Assembly (NCBI GenBank): GCA_039720395.1
Contig: CM077829.1
Span: forward strand, 24,693,955 to 24,757,954
Source of the DNA: Liquidambar formosana
Taxonomy: Eukaryota > Streptophyta > Magnoliopsida > Saxifragales > Altingiaceae
Reading direction: 5' to 3'
DNA length: 64,000 bases
Shown here: piece by piece, positions 58,825 through 64,000 of the stretch
Position numbering within the stretch: the first letter of the stretch is position 1
How the letters are laid out: each line of letters opens with the position of its first letter
Notes under the pieces: model-generated
The model's input: the letters and a program-made list of their open reading frames with translations, nothing else
Databases searched by the model: none
What the model was told of the DNA's origin: nothing
Made by a program: the position numbers and the translations under genes

Positions 58825-61003
58825 TTGCCCATTGGAGGCTTTGCGTCGTCATCCAAGCTTGCCTCTGTGAATGAATTATTGTCATGGCATCCTCTCCTTA
58901 TTTTCGAATCCCCATTAAGCCAACTCAACAAATTGAGCCCAAATGCAACAAGTTCCCAGCTGCAGATTTCCTTGCTATCCGAAGACATTGTCTTTGATTC
59001 TGTATCCTCAGTGCATATCGTAAGTTCATGTACTGCAAAACGGAATTTGAAGCTTGGTTCCTGCATTCACGCTAAGATACTGAAATACGGGCTTGATAGT
59101 AATGTCTTTGTCGGTAATTCCCTTCTGGACATGTATGCAAAATGTGGCCATATTGGACATGCAGAAAAATTGTTCGAGCATATGTCTGACAGAACCGTTG
59201 TATCATGGACCTCAATGATGTCAGGTTACTGCCAGAATGGAGCAGCCGATGAGGCGATATCCATTTTTTGGCAGATGTTGGAAAATGTTGATCCTAATGA
59301 GTACACCCTCGCAGTGCTTCTACAAGCTTGCGCACAAAAAGGCGATCCTAAATTCGTTGAAGTTATTCATGGCTACACTATAAAACTGGGGTATGTCATG
59401 GATAAATTCTTGCAGAATTCTCTGATAGATGCATATGCAAAGTCCGGGATATTGGTAGCTGCAGAGAAACTTAATGAGAGTTCAAGTTGCAGAGATGTGG
59501 TTTCTTGGACTTCAGTTATATCTGGCTCTGTGCTTAATGGAATGATGAAAGAGGCTCTTGGTTTCTTCATCCGGATGCAGGAAGATGGTGTCATTCCAAA
59601 TGTGGTAACAATTCTAAGCATCTTACAGGCATGCTCTTTCATTAATGAATGGTGGATTTTTCAATGGGTTCTTGGTTTTGTTATGAAAGCAGGATTCTGT
59701 AGCGATTCTCTTGTGATGAATTCTCTAGTCGAGATGTACTCCATTAATGGGTATTACCGAGAAGGTTTACAAATTTTTTGCGGGTTTTGTTTCGCAGGTG
59801 AAGATTGGTATCTTAGTCCAGAGACCATGGCTACCCTTCTACAGGGGTGTGGTCACTCTAATTATTTGAAGCTTGGGAAACAAATTCATGGATACATGAT
59901 TAAACACAGATTTCTTCCCTGCACTGTCATAGAAAATTCTCTAATGGACATGTATGCAGAAAATGAGCAAGTTGATTTTGCTTTCCTACTCTTTACGAAG
60001 ATGAGCAGTAAGGATATAGTTTCTTGGAATACTATGATTCGATGCTCAGTAAAGAATGATAGTCCATGTGAAGCTTTATTGTTACTAAGTGAGCTACACA
60101 GTAATTGTGATGATACAATATCCCCTGATTTCATTACAGTCTTAACATCGATTCAAGCCTGCTCAAACTTGGCATCCTTACAGCTAGGTGAAGTAATTCA
60201 TGGGTACATAATCAGAGCAGGCTTGGTTGGTGATATTTTCGTTCAGAACTCTTTGATAGACATGTATGCAAAGTCAGGCAGGTTAGATGTTGCAGAGCAG
60301 ATCTTTGAGGAAATGCCTGTCAAAGATCTAACTTCATGGAATTCAATAATTGCAGCATACGGAATCAATGGAAATGGAACATCTGCTCTGCGTGTTTTCA
60401 CTGAATTGAAGAAACTGGGCATCCACCAGTTAAATTCAGTTACATTCGTCAACATTCTTTCTGCATGTGCCCACGCAGGATTGGTAAAAGAAGGCCTTGA
60501 AATTTTCGCCAGTATGGGGAGAGCATATGATGTTGAGCCAAGAATGGAACACTTTGCTTGCGTGGTGGATCTCTTGGGGAAATCAGGGAGAATTGAAGAA
60601 GCAGAAGCTTTCATCGAGAACATGCGATTGAGGACCTGGCCCTGCCTTGTGGGGTGCTCTATTGGGTGCTTGTGGGCTCTTTGGTAATGTTGAGATAGCA
60701 GAAAGAGCGGCAAACAGTCTTGCTGTTTTGGAGCCAAAGAGCAAGGTTTGGAGAGTTGCACTGTCGAATGTTTATGCGAGTGCTAGCAGATGGGAGGATG
60801 CAGCAAAGGTGAGAGCGGAAATGAGGGGTTCAGAAGGGCTGAGGAAGGAAGGAGGATGGAGCAGTGTGGAGGTGAGAGGTGATACGTTTCAATTTATGGT
60901 AGGTGATACAAAGCATCCAGAGAGTAAAATGATCTACAAGGTTCTGAATGGAATAAATAAACAGATTGAAGATGCAACCATGGCTGATCAGAGAACAGCC
61001 TGA
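58825..61003 (+). pseudogene. PLS-class PPR protein with E domain, frameshifted
   Basis: Organelle RNA-binding protein family, usually acting in RNA editing or processing. At least five rounds of the PLS pattern are visible, such as NSLLDMYAKCGHIGHAEKLF, VVSWTSMMSGYCQNG and NSLIDMYAKSGRLDVAEQIF. The PPR part is followed by an E-type end with LGACGLFGNVEIAERAA and VRGDTFQFMVGDTKHPES. There is no DYW domain. The main frame runs to 60687, but the homologous frame switches by one base near 60628-60640 and then continues to 61003. The open frame begins after a TGA at 58789 and has no ATG before the first repeats. The position given as start is a TTG codon. An ATG in another frame at 58817 would need a second shift. 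Probably a pseudogene or a mis-sequenced gene. Confidence 0.85.
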
Positions 61004-62530
61004 AAGTGAAAACTGTGCTTAAAGAATGAGTTAGCAGCACAGCTACTTACAAAATTGTCGTGAGACCGAGTTTCTGTTTACAAGCGATGATGAACACCAC
61101 ATTGAAAGAGTTGCCACTGTTGATTATGAAATATACTATTATAATCTTTTTAAATGGATTTTTTCTTTTTTTCTTTTTTAATTTTTAATGCTACGACTTT
61201 AAGATTGCAACTGGCTGATAGAAGTCGCATTCTATATCTTTCATGAAATTTCATTGCTTAAACCAAGTGCCGGCAGCTGGTTCACTGTAAAAACCATAGG
61301 CCACAAGCATGGCTAAACTTAACAAAGCCATATTTCAAACCATTGATGTCAGCAACAGACATCTGTATGTATATCCAGTGTCTTTAGGCTGATTCTTAGC
61401 GGAAGAAGCGAGGAAATAGGAAGGATCTGTTTGGATGTATCGTCGAAACTGAACCTGTCTCATTGTGTTTTGAATGTACTTTTGTTGAGATATCCCATCA
61501 ATGTAAAGGGGGCCATCGAAGAGAATGGCTGCCATCATCACAAACGATATTGAAAAACTAATGACAGAATGATTTCCTGAATTCTTAAAATTGATACTAC
61601 ACAACAGTTATGGCCATGAATCGACTTTTATAATGGCCTTATTCAAGATAATGAACTTGTTCCTTCAATGCAAAGCAAAATGCAAACGGAACCATTCAAT
61701 TTCCATAGGACAGTCAAAACAGGCTTGAAATTTGTTCCGATTATCAAATCATCCAGTAGAAAAAAATCTCCATCTTATACTGAAAAGAACACATCACAGG
61801 TGCTTCTATGCCCCGTTATAGAACAGCCAGAAAGTAAAACCTACTGCAAAGATTAAGATGCAGGTACAATTTTGACTATTGAACCACAAGCAGAATACAA
61901 ACACAATGTTAAATGGAGACGAATGGTGAAAAAATTGAAAAAATTCAAGATGAAATGTCAATACTTGAACCAGTGCCAACAGCAGCTAAACCTGGGAGAA
62001 TTATAGTATTATGTACATATTGATGATAATTGTGGTTCAACTGGACAAAGCCTTATCCATGATACTTGGGATAGCTAAAGTGGATGCTTATATGGGTTTG
62101 ACTAGAGGTTTTAGGCAGTTCTTTCGCACAAACTCATGCCCTTGTTCTGAAAGGGCAAGAGATAAAATAGCTATAGGTGGAATTGACAATAAAAAAAATA
62201 TATATATATTTATGCTATCTATTGGTAGAGACAATTTAATTGTGGCCAGACAACTCCCAGATAGTAAGTGAACGAAAATTATGAAGTAGCATAGCGTAAC
62301 AGATAAGTGGTGCAAAAAAGTGCAAATTTTGATAAAATGTATACAGATAATGATTTAAAATAAGAAATGTAATCTTAATTCCAATTCAGTAGGGAAAAAG
62401 AACAGAAAAAATAGGGTACCAATAACAAAGACAATCCGATACCCTAAAGCTATCTTTAAAAAACATCAACTCATATGCTAATGGACCCTAACTCGCCAAA
62501 ATTATGAGACCCAAATAGCAACACACTCTC
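61004..62530. other. Intergenic stretch, possible 3' exons of a minus-strand gene
   Basis: No firm gene. Two short minus-strand stretches look like ends of coding exons. At 61948-61994 an AG acceptor is followed by LAAVGTGSSIDISS and a stop. At 61806-61866 an open frame ends in ILIFAVGFTFWLFYNGA. Neither can be assigned to a family, and no upstream exon is convincing. Confidence 0.3.
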
Positions 62531-62609
62531 TCAAGGAGGATTTGAGCTGGTTGGCCCTGCACCGTAGCCACCACCTCCACGACCGAAAGCCAGGCCGTCC
62601 ACCAGGAGC
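62531..62609 (-). CDS. Candidate last exon of a minus-strand gene
   Basis: On the minus strand, ctgcag at 62615-62610 precedes a frame coding LLVDGLAFGRGGGGYGAGP and a few further residues before TGA at 62531-62533. The glycine-rich end, the higher GC content than the surroundings and the splice acceptor suggest a real terminal exon. The rest of the gene would lie at higher coordinates. I do not recognise the family and saw no clear exon between 62610 and the window end. Confidence 0.35.
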
Positions 62610-62964
62610 CTGCAGGTTTAGGAGCAACCAAATAAAGATGAATATACTATTTGTCAAAAAACCTAGACAAAAGTGGAGTTCTCCTAATCCTCAAATTAAT
62701 ATTTAACACAATCATATTCAAACTTAAGACAATACCAAAAGATCATTTCATCCAGCAAAGTAACACTTCCAAATAGAGATGCAAGATGATAAAAGTAGCA
62801 TGATCAAAAGGTTAAGATTGGTTTTTATTTAATTACATGCAGAGGCAGCCGCCAGATAAAAATCATCAAACAACTGTGAAGGCTTCTGGCCAATTGTAGA
62901 ATTAAATTCGAATAAAAAGGGTGACTATGGGCATTTAATCATTTCAATCAGCAACATAAATCTA

Positions 62965-63131
62965 TATGTCTCATGTACTTGGGCATTCCAAACCTTCTTT
63001 TGTGCTTTTTATTGATTCCCTGAAATTATAAAGGGTTTTTGGTGGCGCTTTTGTGCTTGTATATGTCTCATGTACTTGGGTTACGTCTTTTGTTATTAAT
63101 ACAATACTTTATCAAAAAAAAAAAAAGAAAA
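62965..63131 (+). mobile_element. 5'-truncated LINE-like insertion
   Basis: 167 bp ending in a poly(A) tract at about 63113-63131. It is flanked by a 28-bp duplication (62937-62964 and 63132-63159, one mismatch) that begins aatcatttcaatcagcaa. The body has acttgggttacgtcttttg and a terminal tatcaaaa before the A tract, typical of plant L1 3' ends. The long duplication and A tail show target-primed reverse transcription. Confidence 0.85.
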
Positions 63132-63159
63132 AATCATTTCAATCAGCAATATAAATCTA

Positions 63160-64000
63160 ACTATTTCAGAGACTAAAAAAGGAATAAGGTAGCATGAATA
63201 GAAGGAAAGAATGATTTCCCCATGAAGAAGCATCCACCAGATCGTGTACAATCATTGGATCTATCCAAACGTTGTACAAGTATGAATATAGGTGACTGTC
63301 CAAATGAGTATGATGTGACCAATTTTCTTGACTCTGTCCAATCAGCAATATTAAGAATCCATCAAGAAATTTAAAAATTCACTCCCACAACATTTTCAAT
63401 AGTCCAACTTGAGATTAGGTACTAAAAGGTCTTATTGATAGTATCAATCCAGCAGTTCAGAATTTAATTAACAACATGAATATAAATATTAGAGGCATAG
63501 AATGCAAAACATCTTTCTAGAGTTAGAAATGCATAAAATTAAACCAACATATAACGCAAGGAAGCATAATGATGAACCTTAACAATCATGACATCTGACA
63601 CGTCACATGTCATACCAAACTATGTCTTATTGATAGTTGATCAGCCTCTAAATCTCTAATGTACAGAAAGATTGCTTGGAAAAACAACTATGCCTAAATA
63701 TGCTGTTTTTAAATGCTTTCAGCACGAAATGGTTGATTATGACCAAATTCATTTCAGCTAAGCTAAAGCTATGGCATGCTGGCACAACATAAACGCAGCC
63801 AAGATAATAAAAACAGCAGCAATAGGGCATAGATACAGCAATAATGTAAGATCTTCACTTCCTAACAGTGCACTTATGAATCTTTTGAAACAATGAAAGA
63901 AACAACAGCTAGTCAAAGCCCACCTATTGTCCAGCATATCAACAATGATCAAGGATTCTAGATACCTTTTTCTTTCTTTTTCTGATGAAGTAAATTTGTA
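63160..64000. other. Right end of the window without recognisable gene
   Basis: AT-rich, short ORFs only, no protein or RNA homology that I could recognise. It may be intron sequence of the minus-strand gene suggested at 62531-62609. Confidence 0.4.

Overview
The window is plant nuclear DNA, most likely from a eudicot. The evidence is a cytosolic HSP90 gene with a plant-type exon layout, a plant-specific PLS-class PPR gene, Tat/Ogre-lineage Ty3 retrotransposons, a Ulp1-carrying Mutator-like element (MULE) and solo LTRs. I cannot name the species.

About 53 kb (roughly 904-54126) is one nest of transposable elements whose levels I could order from target-site duplications (TSDs). Level 0 is a MULE with inverted repeats of about 650 bp, found at 904-1064 plus 41298-41803 and at 53478-54126. 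It carries a decayed gene with a plant-mobile-domain-like region and a C48/Ulp1 protease domain, and that gene is interrupted by a Copia-type solo LTR (48324-50016, TSD TAAAG). Level 1 is a minus-strand Tat-like element (element 2, 1065-41297, TSD GGCGG) inserted into the left inverted repeat. It has lost nearly all of pol but keeps gag relics and a decayed antisense mobile-domain gene. Level 2, inside element 2, holds a nearly intact minus-strand element (element 1, 2619-21958) and two plus-strand solo LTRs (22664-25169, TSD ATACT; 31656-34220, TSD CACTT). Level 3 is a solo LTR (5174-7949, TSD ACATG) inside the 3' LTR of element 1.

Element 1 has LTRs of 2603 bp that differ at roughly twenty sites by eye, a tRNA-Arg-type primer site, gag-protease (15426-18545), an apparent 171-nt intron whose removal joins gag-protease in frame to pol, and pol (11880-15239) with a single in-frame stop at 12726-12728. 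Convergent to pol is a 429-residue antisense ORF (10276-11565) with its own TATA box. Between that ORF and the 3' LTR lies a tandem array of small hairpins whose stems change in a compensated way. Element 2 has the same layout with different sequences.

The right part is host genic DNA. HSP90 (54695-57809, four coding exons) has a heat-shock element about 160 bp beyond the end of the transposon nest, but its first exon carries a one-base frameshift directly after the catalytic glutamate. A PPR gene (58825-61003) has no visible ATG and one frameshift. The last 3 kb holds a short LINE-like insertion with a 28-bp TSD and weak candidates for last exons of a minus-strand gene that would begin outside the window. 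Bases 1-871 hold no gene that I can recognise.
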